A stretch of 64,000 bases of DNA. Source: Parvicella sp964387945 (GTDB lineage: Bacteria; Bacteroidota; Bacteroidia; Flavobacteriales_D; Parvicellaceae). Location of the stretch: contig CAYLYX010000011.1 of the NCBI GenBank assembly GCA_964387945.1, positions 44,027-108,026 of the forward strand, read 5' to 3'. The position numbers and the translations under genes were made by a program. Every line of letters starts with the position of its first letter. The first letter of the stretch is position 1. The notes below the pieces were generated by a model. That model did not search any database, was not told the DNA's origin, and saw only the letters and a list, made by a program, of their open reading frames with translations. Below are positions 17,031 to 26,066 of this stretch, in pieces.

Positions 17031-20000
17031 TTGAAAAAGATACTTATCAAATACTTGATGTGTGTATTGCTAATTGCTTTACAATTTGCTAGTTATGCTC
17101 AAATCACTGCTCCACACATCACCAATTATACCACCAAGGATTATGGTACATTAAAGTCTCCAGAAGTGTGGTCCATTGCACAAGACGATAATGGACTCAT
17201 GTACTTTGGGTTTATTAATGAGATTGGTGTTTTTGATGGTGAAACATGGAGTTTTATTCCTTTAGAAAATACACTCAACATCACATCACTTTCATATCAT
17301 GACGGAAGACTTTACTATGGTGCTTATGGTAAGTTTGGTTACTTAGAAGCCGATGAAAATGGTAATTTAGCTCCAACAATTTTATCCGATGGTGTAGGTG
17401 TTTTTAGTAATGTTTGGAGAATTCATTATACGAACGGAGTAACTTATTTTCAGTCGTATGAAGGCATTTATGCCTACAACGGAGAGAAAGTAGAGGCCAT
17501 TCTCCCAAAGACGAGTTTCCACCTTTCTTTTACGTGCAACGACAAGCTTTTTGTTAGACAGCGAGATGTTGGATTAATGCAGGTACAAGGTTTGGATGTT
17601 AAACTCGTCAATGCGCATCCTATTCTTAAGGAATATGGTCTTTTTGAAGCTTTTCAAATCAACGATAAAGAAAGTTTTATCGTAACCATGGAACGAGGTC
17701 TGCAAAAGTCTTCAGCAAACCTGTCTGCACCACTTTCGTATTTATGTCCAGACACCTGCGGAGCGTTTACGAATAAAGGCATTATCGGTGGGGTGCAACT
17801 TTCAGAAGACTTGTTTGCGTTGTACTCCTCAAATCAAGGTTGTTTATTTACCGATGCTTCTGGAACCTTCCAAGGTTCAATTGGTCAGTTTTCTGGATTA
17901 GCGTCAGATGAAGTCAAAGACGCTTTTGTTGATGACAACGGCAAATTGTGGTTGGCTACTGGAAATGGGGTAGCAAAAGTAGAGGTCATGGAGCCTTTTG
18001 AGTTCATTGGAGATGATTTTGGCGTAAGTGGAAATGTGCAGTGTCTCACCAAATTCAAAGGACAAAAATACGTAGGGACTTCTCTAGGTTTGGTAAAAGA
18101 AGATACCAACAGAAACCTCTTCTTTAAAGAAACCAGTCTAAAACAACAGATTTGGGACATACAGGTTTCCGGAGACCGCATGTACGTAGCTACATCAGGT
18201 GGACTTTTTGAATCGGAAGATGGTAAGAATTTCACGATCCGATATGGAGGCAATTTCAACAGGATTTACCATGATCCATTAAACAATTTTATGATTGTTG
18301 CTGGCGAAGATCAAACCATGATCCTTGACGGTTTTGCCAACTGGAGTGTCTACAGTTATACTGCGTTCCCTGGAGGAAATAAAACCAACATCGTTTACGA
18401 TGAAAAGAACGAGTGTTATTGGGTAGGGTCAAGCTCAGGTGGAATTTTAAAGATCACCTTTGACGGATTTGATTTTGCCTACAAAGTTTACGGACTCCAA
18501 GAAGGTGAGGGACTAAGGGTTGGTGAGCAGATTGTACCTTTCGAAGTAGATGGAACGGCACTTTTTGGAACCCCTTTTGATTTGTTGGAATTTACGAATG
18601 AGCAGGAAGCAATCGAAGAACTGAAATCCTCTGGTGCATGGAACGATACGATGATCAATCATCCTGAATTCTACCCAGGATCTTTCTTCGAATCACAAAA
18701 ATACTTCCTAGGATCGTCTAAAAACTACCAATACTATCTCCAAGTAGGTGTGTTGATTGGGGTAGTTGACAATAAGATTGGTGTTTTTAGTGGATCGCAA
18801 GAGGAAACGGAATTTGACGTGTCCAAATTCAATACGTTGAAGTTGGGAAGAATCAATTTTCTTCAAATTGAAGATGAAGGGATGTATGTAGGCGGATCAA
18901 ATGGCTTGGCCTTGGTCGATTTATTGAGCTTACTTAATTCGGACAGTGTGGTGAGGAATGTGCACGTCAACATTCGTAAAATCAACTATAACGATTCCCT
19001 TTCCGTAGGAACTTATGGACAATTCGAGTCCTTGTTGATTCCCTACGACAGGAATAATATTTCATTCGAAATCGCCTCTTCTACGGTACATAATAATACC
19101 AAGTCGCTGTATTCATGGAGATTGGTCGGAGACGATGACAATTGGAGTGATTGGAGTAGCAATACCAAACTGGACTTCAAAAATATGTTGGAAGGCGACT
19201 ATCGTCTTGAGGTAAAAGCGAAAGATGCTTTTGGTAATGTGAGTGAAGTCAAAACCTTCTCTTTTACCATTGAAACGCCTTGGTACCGAACATTGTGGGC
19301 GTATATTTTGTACTTCCTGCTATTTGTGGTGGTGGTTTACCTTGCAATCGTTTTAGGTAGGGCAAGACTAAAAGCGCAAAACCAGCGACTAGAAGAAACC
19401 GTTGCTGAGCGTACAGAGGAGATTCGCCACAAGAATGCCGCTTTGGAGCATTCGTACATGGAGATTGCCGAGCAAAAACAAGAGATTACAGACAGTATTA
19501 ATTATGCCCAACGAATTCAACAAGCGATCTTGCCGTTAGAAGAAAACATTGAACAATACATTTCTGAGTATTTTGTATTGTTCCAGCCCAAGGATATCGT
19601 TTCTGGTGATTTTTATTGGTTTGCCAACACCAACGGACGAAGTATTTTTGTGTGTGCTGACTGTACCGGACACGGAGTTCCTGGAGCCTTCATGAGTATG
19701 ATTGGTTCAGATAAGCTAAACCAAGCTATTTTGGAAGGGCAATTGACCAATCCAGCAGATATTCTGAGTTTTGTGAACGTTGGGATTAAACGGGCGCTAA
19801 GACAAAATGAAGAAGCAGAAAATGCCTCCCGCGATGGAATGGATGCCACCATTGTAAGTATCGACAAGCAGAATATGAACCTACAGGTTTCAGGAGCGCA
19901 CAATTCATTGGTGCTCATCCGTGATGGAGAATTGCTGGAGTTTAAAACTACCAAAGTTGCTGTAGCTGGATTTACCCCCGAAGATCAAGTTTATGACCTA

Positions 20001-20237
20001 ACGGAATACGATTTAAAAGAAGGAGATTGTCTCTACATGACAACAGATGGTTACGTAGATCAGTTTGGAGGCCCAAAAGGTAAAAAACTAAAATCTGCGG
20101 TTTACAAGCGCATGCTGCTAGACATTTGGCAAAAACCGATGGATGAACAACGTGCTTACCTCACCAATTACATGAAAGACTGGATGGGCGATCATGAGCA
20201 GATCGATGATATTTGTGTGGTGGGGATAAGGGTGTGA
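17031..20237 (+). CDS. Propeller / Y_Y_Y sensor with SpoIIE-type PP2C phosphatase
   Basis: About 1068 residues from a TTG at 17031, which gives a normal signal peptide (MKKILIKYLMCVLLIALQFASYAQ region); an in-frame ATG at 16968 would put 30 polar residues before it. Domains: extracytoplasmic beta-propeller (to about 680), Y_Y_Y domain ('SLYSWRLVGDDDNWSDWS', about 690-765), a transmembrane helix (around 'LYFLLFVVVVYLAIVLG'), a coiled coil (AERTEEIRHKNAALE), then a SpoIIE phosphatase with 'PKDIVSGDFYWF', 'DCTGHGVPGAFMSMIG', 'DGMDATIVSID' and the final 'DDICVVGIR'. The metal-binding Asp residues are present. It should dephosphorylate a target, often an anti-sigma-factor antagonist, in response to an outside signal. 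No partner gene is adjacent. Confidence 0.87.
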   Translation: MKKILIKYLMCVLLIALQFASYAQITAPHITNYTTKDYGTLKSPEVWSIAQDDNGLMYFGFINEIGVFDGETWSFIPLENTLNITSLSYHDGRLYYGAYGKFGYLEADENGNLAPTILSDGVGVFSNVWRIHYTNGVTYFQSYEGIYAYNGEKVEAILPKTSFHLSFTCNDKLFVRQRDVGLMQVQGLDVKLVNAHPILKEYGLFEAFQINDKESFIVTMERGLQKSSANLSAPLSYLCPDTCGAFTNKGIIGGVQLSEDLFALYSSNQGCLFTDASGTFQGSIGQFSGLASDEVKDAFVDDNGKLWLATGNGVAKVEVMEPFEFIGDDFGVSGNVQCLTKFKGQKYVGTSLGLVKEDTNRNLFFKETSLKQQIWDIQVSGDRMYVATSGGLFESEDGKNFTIRYGGNFNRIYHDPLNNFMIVAGEDQTMILDGFANWSVYSYTAFPGGNKTNIVYDEKNECYWVGSSSGGILKITFDGFDFAYKVYGLQEGEGLRVGEQIVPFEVDGTALFGTPFDLLEFTNEQEAIEELKSSGAWNDTMINHPEFYPGSFFESQKYFLGSSKNYQYYLQVGVLIGVVDNKIGVFSGSQEETEFDVSKFNTLKLGRINFLQIEDEGMYVGGSNGLALVDLLSLLNSDSVVRNVHVNIRKINYNDSLSVGTYGQFESLLIPYDRNNISFEIASSTVHNNTKSLYSWRLVGDDDNWSDWSSNTKLDFKNMLEGDYRLEVKAKDAFGNVSEVKTFSFTIETPWYRTLWAYILYFLLFVVVVYLAIVLGRARLKAQNQRLEETVAERTEEIRHKNAALEHSYMEIAEQKQEITDSINYAQRIQQAILPLEENIEQYISEYFVLFQPKDIVSGDFYWFANTNGRSIFVCADCTGHGVPGAFMSMIGSDKLNQAILEGQLTNPADILSFVNVGIKRALRQNEEAENASRDGMDATIVSIDKQNMNLQVSGAHNSLVLIRDGELLEFKTTKVAVAGFTPEDQVYDLTEYDLKEGDCLYMTTDGYVDQFGGPKGKKLKSAVYKRMLLDIWQKPMDEQRAYLTNYMKDWMGDHEQIDDICVVGIRV

Positions 20238-20322
20238 TGCGTATTTATACGTTTAAATTCAAGTGTTTTTACGTATTGTATATTTCTATACAAAGAATGA
20301 ACTTTACACTTTCTTTTTCAGC

Positions 20323-23300
20323 ATGACTAAAATATTGAGTAATTTCTCAGATAGAGCTAGGTTGTTATTATTTGTCTTGTTGCTAGTTGTAATCTCATTA
20401 TTAATAACATTCTTTCTTACTCCATGGCATACTGTAGTAATGGCAGTTACACTAGTCACGGTGTTATGGATAAGCAGACCAATTTGGCTACCCAAAGACT
20501 ATGGAAAAAATATAATAAGAAAGCTATCACTATCAATTGCCCTAGCCGTAGCGGCTTCATTTTCATTTTGGAGTCAAATTAAGGGGTATTTGATAAATCA
20601 AGTAATAGTCAGATACTTCCCGGACTATTCTGATAAGATCGAATCACAATTGGATTTTTTACCAGTTATTGTAATGCTATTCGTGCTCTGTGTAATCTGG
20701 ATTGTAAATTATTTGATGAGGGATAAATCTGCAATGGGAATAGCTCTTCAGAACTCTTCGGAAGAGTTGTATTCGAAAGAGTTCGTGGATAAAATGATAA
20801 GAGTATGTGATTCATTGAAAGATGACCTCCGTAGCATCGATATTCAAACTAATTGGAGCATATATAACTTTGTTCCTCTAGAAGCGGAAGTAGAGATTCG
20901 AAAGAATAATGGCAACAACAAAAAGATAACTGACCTGCTAACAGCAATAAAAAAATCTAAGGATCGATTATTTTTAGTTCTAGGAGATCCGGGTTCGGGA
21001 AAAAGCGTTGCATTGAGAAAGCTAGCTACTGAGTTAATTGACGAAGTTAAATCAACAAAAAAAATTCCTGTCTATATTAACTTGAGGGAATGGAGAGTAG
21101 AAGATCAATGGACTAATTCTAGCCCTCCAACTATAGAAGATTTTGCTAGGTTCATTAAAACCAATCTGAAGAGCCGTGATATTATAACCTCTAAGTTCTT
21201 TGACAAGTATTTTGATAAGCTATATGAAAATGGAAGTTTATACTTTATTTTAGACTCTTTTGATGAAATCCCTTCAGTACTAAGTGAAGTAGAGAATTCT
21301 GAACTCATAAGGCATTTGTCAAATTTAATTTTTAAATTCTTGAAGGGAGCGCGTGATGAACAATCTCAAGGGATTTTGGCTTCAAGAATATTCAGAAGAC
21401 CTAGTAGTGAATTTCAATCTAATACGGTACTTGAAATACGTCCTTTCAATGAAGATAAGATTGTTACAACCCTTAAAAAATCAAATCATTTCAATGATAA
21501 GCTAATTAAAGAACTCTTTAAAAAAAGGTTGGACCTTATTCCCGTGTCAAGGAATCCATTTACATTGGCCTTAATTTCCGATTATGTAGAGAACAACAAT
21601 TATCAGTTGCCAGAAAACCAGCTTTCTTTATATCAGAGCTACATCATGTCTACCCTTCAAAGTTGTGGTGAAAGAATACAAGCTAAAGGATTAACTGTTG
21701 AAGAGGTAATTGATTACTTTAAAGTAATATCGGACTATATATTTGAAAACTATGGGATTGAAGCACCAATTAATAGACTCAAGCTTGATCTTCCAGATAT
21801 ACCAGTTGCGGACGTGTTAGATATAGTTTCATTTGCAAAGGTTGGAAGAATAGGAGTCGGTGACAACAATATTTTTAGTTACGCCCATAGAAGGTTTTGT
21901 GAATATTTTGCAGTACAGTATAAAATTGATAAAGAAGAGTCGATTGATTTATCATCCATTCCTCAAGACTCTCAGTGGAGAGATGCTCTAGTATTGTACT
22001 GCGAGGTTGTTGATGAAGGTAAAGCTAAAGAAATTGCTAGGTTCTGCTGGGGTATAATTCAAAAACAAAATGATTTGCAGTCAACAGAGTCATTACATTC
22101 CTTAAGGTTCTTGAATGATGCATTTAAAGGACGTTTGAATGTAATTGATGATTTTAGGTTTGAATTGTTTGAGTATATAAATAATCTGATTGCTAAAGAA
22201 TCAAACATACTTTCGATAAAACTAGCAATTGAATCTGTGGGGCTCTTACACAGCGATCAGATTGATAAAGTGACAATTACTGCCTTTAACCTAAATAATT
22301 CATGGTTAAATGAGACATGTCTGAGGTCTTGTCGACATTTATCCGGACTAAGTAGTAAACTCGATAAACAAGTTATTAGATACCTAAATAATTTAAGTAT
22401 TAGGCAGTTGGCAGTAATGAGAAAAGATCTGCGGTTTTCGTTAATGTTAACAACGGGGTTTAAAAACAGTCTTCGATTTTTACACAGTAGGGAAATTGAT
22501 TTAATTATGATCATATTAGGAGGGTTAGTGTTACTAATTAGTTTCCCAATTGTATTTCTTTCATTGACAACATATTATGTTATTCTTTTATTTGTGTTTA
22601 AATATTTAAGAATTCACTTGATTATAAGTCGGAAAGTTTCGGTTTCTCGTTCCGATACATTTGGTGATTTACGAATTATTGTTGGGCTTGTTTTATTGGT
22701 TGTTTCTGTTTATGCACTATGCAATGCTGAATTTTCATCCAGTTTTCGAGAATTTTTGTTCGACTACGATAGTGATCCAGTTTTTCAGCTAGCAATGTCA
22801 AATAATATTATAGACTACAGCCTGTTGAGTGGTTGGAATAAGTGGTGGTCATCATTATTAGTGGGAGTGCTCCTATTGCCAGTGTACAGACTCCTGTTTT
22901 ACAATAAGCTGTATTATCGTGTAAATTGGAAGAAAGTTCTGAAGATGTTTTTTGTAACGCTTATTAGCTTAGGGTTCGTTGGAGGATTTGTTTATATATT
23001 AGATTACTTGCAAGATAAAACCATATTCTTACTAGCCACCTTATTGCCTGTGGCTCTTATTTTGTTAATCAGGCACCTGTACTTAGGAAAAAAGAAATTT
23101 GACAGTATCAATTTAGGAAGTTTAGTAAGCAGGGAAAAAATCTATGAAAGTTATATATTACTTGACTCATTCAAGTTTTATCAGGATAGATTAATTTCAT
23201 ATATTGAAGCCAACGTTAAAGAGGTGTCTGGTCAATGGCCCGATCAAGAGTTTTTGAATGTTTCCAATGATTCGTTCAAGATTAGGATTGCTAAGCTAGA

Positions 23301-23328
23301 GGAAAAATGGCTTCGACTTAATAGATAA
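20323..23328 (+). CDS. Membrane-embedded NACHT-family NTPase
   Basis: About 1001 residues from the ATG at 20323 (an in-frame ATG at 20263 exists). Three hydrophobic helices at the N-terminus are followed by a NACHT/STAND ATPase: Walker A GDPGSGKS (about 221-228), Walker B 'LYFILDSFDEIP' with Asp311 and the DE pair at 314-315, and a sensor-like 'ASRIFRRP'. After a helical region come about five more transmembrane segments (around 'LGGLVLLISFPIVFLSL', 'IIVGLVLLVVSVYAL', 'SLLVGVLLLPVYRLLFY', 'LISLGFVGGFVYILDY', 'LLATLLPVALILLIRHL'). No LRR, WD or TPR sensor is recognised. The gene is more AT-rich than its neighbours, suggesting transfer. NACHT proteins include anti-phage defence NTPases; that role here is inference. 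Confidence 0.75.
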   Translation: MTKILSNFSDRARLLLFVLLLVVISLLITFFLTPWHTVVMAVTLVTVLWISRPIWLPKDYGKNIIRKLSLSIALAVAASFSFWSQIKGYLINQVIVRYFPDYSDKIESQLDFLPVIVMLFVLCVIWIVNYLMRDKSAMGIALQNSSEELYSKEFVDKMIRVCDSLKDDLRSIDIQTNWSIYNFVPLEAEVEIRKNNGNNKKITDLLTAIKKSKDRLFLVLGDPGSGKSVALRKLATELIDEVKSTKKIPVYINLREWRVEDQWTNSSPPTIEDFARFIKTNLKSRDIITSKFFDKYFDKLYENGSLYFILDSFDEIPSVLSEVENSELIRHLSNLIFKFLKGARDEQSQGILASRIFRRPSSEFQSNTVLEIRPFNEDKIVTTLKKSNHFNDKLIKELFKKRLDLIPVSRNPFTLALISDYVENNNYQLPENQLSLYQSYIMSTLQSCGERIQAKGLTVEEVIDYFKVISDYIFENYGIEAPINRLKLDLPDIPVADVLDIVSFAKVGRIGVGDNNIFSYAHRRFCEYFAVQYKIDKEESIDLSSIPQDSQWRDALVLYCEVVDEGKAKEIARFCWGIIQKQNDLQSTESLHSLRFLNDAFKGRLNVIDDFRFELFEYINNLIAKESNILSIKLAIESVGLLHSDQIDKVTITAFNLNNSWLNETCLRSCRHLSGLSSKLDKQVIRYLNNLSIRQLAVMRKDLRFSLMLTTGFKNSLRFLHSREIDLIMIILGGLVLLISFPIVFLSLTTYYVILLFVFKYLRIHLIISRKVSVSRSDTFGDLRIIVGLVLLVVSVYALCNAEFSSSFREFLFDYDSDPVFQLAMSNNIIDYSLLSGWNKWWSSLLVGVLLLPVYRLLFYNKLYYRVNWKKVLKMFFVTLISLGFVGGFVYILDYLQDKTIFLLATLLPVALILLIRHLYLGKKKFDSINLGSLVSREKIYESYILLDSFKFYQDRLISYIEANVKEVSGQWPDQEFLNVSNDSFKIRIAKLEEKWLRLNR

Positions 23329-23394
23329 TGTGTCGATCGTTAAAAACTTTAGTCGAAAAAATTCACATATTCTTTAATGCCCAAAAAAACTTCA

Positions 23395-23402
23395 TAACTT
23401 TG
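23395..23402 (+). promoter_or_regulatory. -7 promoter box (TAACTTTG) for pyrG
   Basis: Exact TAnnTTTG match. Transcription would begin about 4-7 nt downstream, at or next to the CCC that opens the leader hairpin. Confidence 0.6.
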
Positions 23403-23405
23403 TGT

Positions 23406-23434
23406 CCCGTATTCATCAAATCAAAAGATACGGG
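23406..23434 (+). promoter_or_regulatory. Leader hairpin of pyrG
   Basis: A perfect 7-bp inverted repeat, CCCGTAT and ATACGGG, separated by 15 nt. The 3' arm ends 2 nt before the pyrG ATG, so the folded RNA would cover the ribosome-binding region, and its 5' arm is at or near the transcript's 5' end. No T run follows, so it is not a terminator. A role in pyrimidine-responsive control is inference. Confidence 0.55.
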
Positions 23435-23436
23435 TA

Positions 23437-25068
23437 ATGTCAAATTCTACAAAATACATCTTCGTCACCGGAGGTGTTGCTTCATCACTAGGTAAAGGAA
23501 TCATTTCTGCTTCGCTGGCAAAGCTGTTGCAAGGGAGAGGTTATTCGGTTACGATCCAAAAACTGGACCCCTACTTAAACGTAGATCCAGGAACGTTAAA
23601 TCCTTACGAACATGGCGAGTGCTATGTGACCGAAGATGGAGCAGAAACAGATCTTGATCTTGGACATTATGAGCGTTTTTTGAATGTTCCCACATCTCAA
23701 GCGAACAACGTAACTACAGGTAGAATTTACCAATCTGTTATTTCTAAAGAAAGAAGAGGTGAATACTTAGGGAAAACAGTGCAGGTAATTCCACACATTA
23801 CCAACGAGATTAAGGAACATATCCAGATCCTTGGGAATACAGGAATGTACGAGTTTGTCATTACAGAAATTGGTGGAACAGTGGGTGATATTGAATCATT
23901 ACCTTTTATCGAATCCGCACGTCAGTTGAAATGGGAGATTCCAGATGATGTTTTGTTTATTCATTTGACACTGGTTCCTTTCTTGGCAGCTTCGGGAGAA
24001 TTAAAGACAAAACCTACCCAACACTCGGTTCAGAAATTTAGAGAATACGGAATCCAACCAGATATTTTGGTGTGTAGAACTGAAATGGAGTTGGAAGAAG
24101 ATATTAAAGTAAAAATCGCGCGTTTCTGTAACGTTTCAAAAGAAGCAGTGATTGAATCCATTGACGCAGATACGATCTATGATGTTCCGCTTTTGATGGA
24201 GAAGGAAAAGTTAGACAAGGTTGTACTGGATGCATTGAATTTACCTTCTAACAATGAGTCTGACTTAACAGCATGGAAGAGCTTCTTACACAATTTAAAA
24301 AATCCGGTCAAAACCGTAAAAATTGGTTTGATTGGGAAATATGTAGAGCTAAAAGATTCATACAAATCGATTGCCGAAGCATTTGTACATGCCGGAGCGC
24401 AGTTAAACTTTGACGTGGATCTCAAATGGATTCATTCGGAGACACTTACAGAAGAAAATGTAGAGGAAGAACTCGATGGACTATCAGGAGTTTTAGTGGC
24501 ACCTGGATTTGGTACGAGAGGAGTAGAAGGAAAGGTTGCCGCAGTAAAATATGCGCGTGAAAATGAAATTCCATTTCTGGGAATCTGTCTTGGAATGCAA
24601 GTCGCTGTTATTGAGTTTGCGAGAAATGTTTTGGGTTGGGAAGACGCTAACACAGTAGAGATCAATAAAAAAACGGCACACCCAGTAATTGACATGATGG
24701 AAGAGCAGAAAAACATCATCAAAATGGGGGGAACCATGCGTTTGGGTGCTTACAAATGTCGTTTAAAACCTAATTCTAAAGTTTTGGAAGCGTATGGTAG
24801 GACGGATATCTCTGAGAGACATCGTCATCGTTATGAATTCAACTCAAAATTCAAGGCAGATTTCGAACGCTTGGGAATGAGTGCAACCGGCATGAATCCA
24901 GACAATGGATTGGTTGAAGTGATCGAAATTCCAGAACATCGATTCTTTGTAGGAGTTCAGTTCCATCCGGAGTATAAGAGTACGGTAGAGAACCCTCATC
25001 CACTGTTTATCAGTTTTATCAAAGCTGCTGTCGAAGTTGCTGAAGAAGCGTTAACTTTGGCCGAGTAA
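23437..25068 (+). CDS. pyrG: CTP synthase (PyrG)
   Basis: 543 residues, the usual length. The synthetase domain opens with 'FVTGGVASSLGKGIISASLA' (P-loop) and contains 'DPYLNVDPGTLNPYEHGE' and 'EIGGTVGDIES'. The class I glutaminase domain starts near 290 and has the nucleophile motif GICLGMQ and the catalytic 'FHPEY' His/Glu near the end. It makes CTP from UTP, ATP and glutamine in the cytoplasm. It has its own promoter and a notable hairpin leader. Confidence 0.98.
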   Translation: MSNSTKYIFVTGGVASSLGKGIISASLAKLLQGRGYSVTIQKLDPYLNVDPGTLNPYEHGECYVTEDGAETDLDLGHYERFLNVPTSQANNVTTGRIYQSVISKERRGEYLGKTVQVIPHITNEIKEHIQILGNTGMYEFVITEIGGTVGDIESLPFIESARQLKWEIPDDVLFIHLTLVPFLAASGELKTKPTQHSVQKFREYGIQPDILVCRTEMELEEDIKVKIARFCNVSKEAVIESIDADTIYDVPLLMEKEKLDKVVLDALNLPSNNESDLTAWKSFLHNLKNPVKTVKIGLIGKYVELKDSYKSIAEAFVHAGAQLNFDVDLKWIHSETLTEENVEEELDGLSGVLVAPGFGTRGVEGKVAAVKYARENEIPFLGICLGMQVAVIEFARNVLGWEDANTVEINKKTAHPVIDMMEEQKNIIKMGGTMRLGAYKCRLKPNSKVLEAYGRTDISERHRHRYEFNSKFKADFERLGMSATGMNPDNGLVEVIEIPEHRFFVGVQFHPEYKSTVENPHPLFISFIKAAVEVAEEALTLAE

Positions 25069-25077
25069 AGCAGTACT

Positions 25078-25560
25078 ATGGCTAAAACATTTGCGTTGAA
25101 AAGAGGTTATTGTCACATCGATGACGAGAGCCTCATGATTTCTATGTCGGATCAACCTCATAAAGTGGGAAATTCGAAGGTGAACTTCCAACGTGTATTT
25201 TTTGGTGCCATTTTCGTGCTTTCGATTATCTTTTTGGTTCAATCACTCAACGGTACGAGTAAAGCCATGGTCATGTTTTATGGGTTTGCTTCAGGGATTG
25301 TAGGGCTTAATTTACTGCTCAACTGGAACAAAAACAGCGATACATGCATTCACATCAAAGACGTAAGTTGCATTGAGTATAAACCTGCTGGTTCGTTGAC
25401 CAATGACTTTTTTATCGTAAAATATGTCGTTAGCGGAAAGCACAAACAACGTATTCTTATGCTTCCACGAACTTCTAGAGGTAACAAAAAGGAGATCGCA
25501 AAAGTCAAAAAATATTTGTCTACCGTTTCTGATATCGATTGTGCCGATGCCAAAGCCTAA
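25078..25560 (+). CDS. Hypothetical two-helix membrane protein
   Basis: 160 residues with two adjacent transmembrane helices (around 'FFGAIFVLSIIFLVQSL' and 'MVMFYGFASGIVGLNLLL'), a short N-terminal beta-rich segment and a C-terminal cytoplasmic domain ending 'KVKKYLSTVSDI'. The layout resembles small PH-like membrane proteins of Bacteroidota, but no family is recognised. It starts 9 bp after pyrG and its 3' end overlaps the thioesterase gene by 14 bases, so pyrG, this gene and the thioesterase probably form one unit. Confidence 0.6.
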   Translation: MAKTFALKRGYCHIDDESLMISMSDQPHKVGNSKVNFQRVFFGAIFVLSIIFLVQSLNGTSKAMVMFYGFASGIVGLNLLLNWNKNSDTCIHIKDVSCIEYKPAGSLTNDFFIVKYVVSGKHKQRILMLPRTSRGNKKEIAKVKKYLSTVSDIDCADAKA

Positions 25561-25954
25561 TGAAATAGTTGCCCAAATGATGGCTGGAGACCAATTGAGT
25601 CAATGGCTGGGAATCGAAGTGCTCGAAACAGAGGTTGACCACTGCAAGTTGCAAATGACAGTGCGTCAAGAAATGGTCAACGGTTTTAACATTGCGCATG
25701 GAGGAATTACGTATTCTCTTGCCGATTCTTGTGTGGCGTTCGCAGCCAATGCGAATGGTCCTGTAGCCGTATCAATTGAGTCTTCTATTTCTCACCTCCA
25801 AAAAGTGATGGTCAACGATCTCTTAACGGCAGAAGCTGAGCTGGTGGCAAAGAATGCTAAAATGGGTACCTATCAAGTCACGGTGATCAACCAAAACAAT
25901 GACAAAGTGGCGCACTTCAAAGGTGTCATGTACTTCACAAAAAGAAATCACTAA
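25547..25954 (+). CDS. PaaI-family hotdog thioesterase
   Basis: 135 residues from the ATG at 25547; an upstream in-frame ATG at 25424 would add 41 residues unlike the family. The hotdog domain shows the PaaI pattern: 'GFNIAHGGITYSLADSCVAFAAN' (catalytic Asn/His-Gly-Gly region and Asp on the central helix) and 'VSIESSISHL' for the CoA side. It hydrolyses acyl- or aryl-CoA thioesters; the name PaaI comes from phenylacetate catabolism, but no other paa genes are here, so the substrate is open. Confidence 0.85.
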   Translation: MPKPNEIVAQMMAGDQLSQWLGIEVLETEVDHCKLQMTVRQEMVNGFNIAHGGITYSLADSCVAFAANANGPVAVSIESSISHLQKVMVNDLLTAEAELVAKNAKMGTYQVTVINQNNDKVAHFKGVMYFTKRNH

Positions 25955-26035
25955 CTAACTGATAATCAGCTATCGGTTGTTGACATTACCTTTTGATTGT
26001 TAAAATGTATGCTAAATATGTACAATTGTTGTTAG

Positions 26036-26043
26036 TAGATTTG
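26036..26043 (+). promoter_or_regulatory. -7 promoter box (TAGATTTG) for the TPR-comA-popT-aroE operon
   Basis: Exact TAnnTTTG box 23 bp before the ATG at 26067; TTG triplets lie upstream (26026-26031) but closer than usual. Confidence 0.5.
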
Positions 26044-26066
26044 TATGTACCTAACTCGAATTCTAT

